Positions 63,515-64,000 of a stretch of 64,000 nucleotides of DNA are shown piece by piece. This DNA is from Sphingopyxis terrae subsp. terrae NBRC 15098 (GTDB lineage: Bacteria > Pseudomonadota > Alphaproteobacteria > Sphingomonadales > Sphingomonadaceae), in NCBI RefSeq assembly GCF_001610975.1, contig NZ_CP013342.1:2861001-2925000 (forward strand), given 5' to 3'. Positions within the stretch are counted from its first letter, which is position 1. Each line of letters begins with the position of its first letter. Under the pieces are notes generated by a model. It did not search any database and had not been told where the DNA came from. It saw only the letters and a program-made list of their open reading frames with translations. A program made the translations under genes and the position numbers.

Positions 63515-64000
63515 TCAAGCGATCGCGATATAGTTTGCAAGCTCCCCCGCCGCGCGGGGTGCTGCGCCGATATCGCGGACGATCAGCGCGTTGGCAGAGA
63601 TCAGCGGTTGCGTCTGGCCGCTGTCCTGTCCGTCGCAGGGGGTGAGCAGTCCCTTGTCGAGGCGCGCGCGCAGATAATCGCGCCTTGCCCCGCCGGGCCC
63701 GAGTGGAACCGCGAGGGGGGCCTGGCTGACCTCCGGCAACGGCGCGGCCGCCCCGGCAAGGTAGCGGACGAGCGGTAGCAGAAAGAGCGTCGCGGTCACG
63801 AACGCCGAGGACGGATTGCCCGGCAGGCCGAGCAGGATCGCGTCGCCGATCCGGCCGGCGATCAGCGGCTTGCCGGGGCGCATCGCGATCTTCCAGAAAT
63901 CGAGCTGCCCGCCCGCATCGTCGAGCGCGCCGCGGACATGGTCGTGATCGCCCACCGACGCGCCGCCAACGGTAACGATGACATCGTGCCGCCGCGCCAT
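63515..64000 (-). CDS. moeA: Molybdopterin molybdenumtransferase, C-terminal part (partial)
   Basis: 161 codons of the 3' end are in the window, and the gene continues beyond 64000. The sequence [20 protein letters not shown], then [20 protein letters not shown] and [20 protein letters not shown] is the MoeA domain III signature that binds molybdopterin-AMP and inserts molybdate. A C-terminal domain IV follows. The Met at the window edge is internal and is not the start. It is followed by lexA on the same strand. Confidence 0.9.
   Translation of the reverse strand: MARRHDVIVTVGGASVGDHDHVRGALDDAGGQLDFWKIAMRPGKPLIAGRIGDAILLGLPGNPSSAFVTATLFLLPLVRYLAGAAAPLPEVSQAPLAVPLGPGGARRDYLRARLDKGLLTPCDGQDSGQTQPLISANALIVRDIGAAPRAAGELANYIAIA

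Noticed and set aside
1..64000. Phage, integrative element, replication origin or toxin-antitoxin pair
   Set aside because: No integrase, transposase, phage structural gene, DnaA-box cluster or toxin-like partner was found. The small Xre gene is coupled to a membrane protein, not to a toxin family.

Overview
The window is a high-GC alphaproteobacterial chromosome segment. It most likely comes from the order Sphingomonadales, probably Sphingopyxis or a close relative. The basis for this is codon use, the TamA/TamB pair, the GTTC-N7-GTTC LexA box, an UrcA-family protein, the CopA/CopB pair and several intergenic inverted-repeat families familiar from sphingomonads. The genus is an inference. 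Genes are packed tightly, many stop/start codons overlap by 1 to 4 bases, and no non-coding gap exceeds 300 bases. I saw no insertion sequence, prophage or CRISPR array.

Layout. (1) 1-4870: end of tamA, tamB and a small lipoprotein, then a manganese-type yybP-ykoY riboswitch ahead of a TMEM165/GDT1 cation exporter. (2) 5.4-6.5 kb: an exported protein with DxNGDGR motifs. (3) 6.6-19 kb: an acyl-CoA catabolic island with a D-aminoacylase-like amidohydrolase, an SDR, four acyl-CoA dehydrogenases, a class III CoA-transferase, two crotonases, and LysR and PaaX-type regulators, each beside a plausible operator. (4) 19-24 kb: exported hydrolases (ENPP-like phosphodiesterase, M28 peptidase, PhoD phosphatase). 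(5) 24.4-28.3 kb: a metal-resistance locus in which glutaredoxin-MauE, copA and copB overlap and are controlled by a divergent MerR regulator through a 20-bp perfect palindrome matching the half-sites known from mercury operons. (6) 28.4-42 kb: housekeeping genes (ychF, pth, L25/CTC, glyQ, glyS, ppdK, tRNA-Arg) mixed with paired TraB/GumN proteins, an Xre regulator with a membrane partner, UrcA and a DUF1214/DUF1254 pair. glyS carries an in-frame palindromic repeat and a lower-GC tract. (7) 42-57.7 kb: glucokinase, then a large polyamine uptake and catabolism region with puuD, aminotransferases, a Pot-type ABC transporter, two gamma-glutamylpolyamine synthetases and a PuuB-like oxidase. (8) 57.7-64 kb: gltA, gltX, comEC, lexA with its own operator, and the 3' part of moeA.

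How the genes fit together. The minus-strand run from 56163 to 46660 reads as one polyamine operon. The Pot transporter brings polyamines in, PuuA-type ligases glutamylate them, PuuB oxidises them, and PuuD (separate, plus strand) would release the product. No PuuC aldehyde dehydrogenase or PuuR is present in the window. The acyl-CoA island has activation, dehydrogenation and hydration steps, but its substrate cannot be read from sequence. The strongest candidates for follow-up are the copper-type locus under a mer-type operator, the riboswitch that contains the stop codon of the upstream gene, and the repeat inserted in frame in an essential tRNA synthetase.
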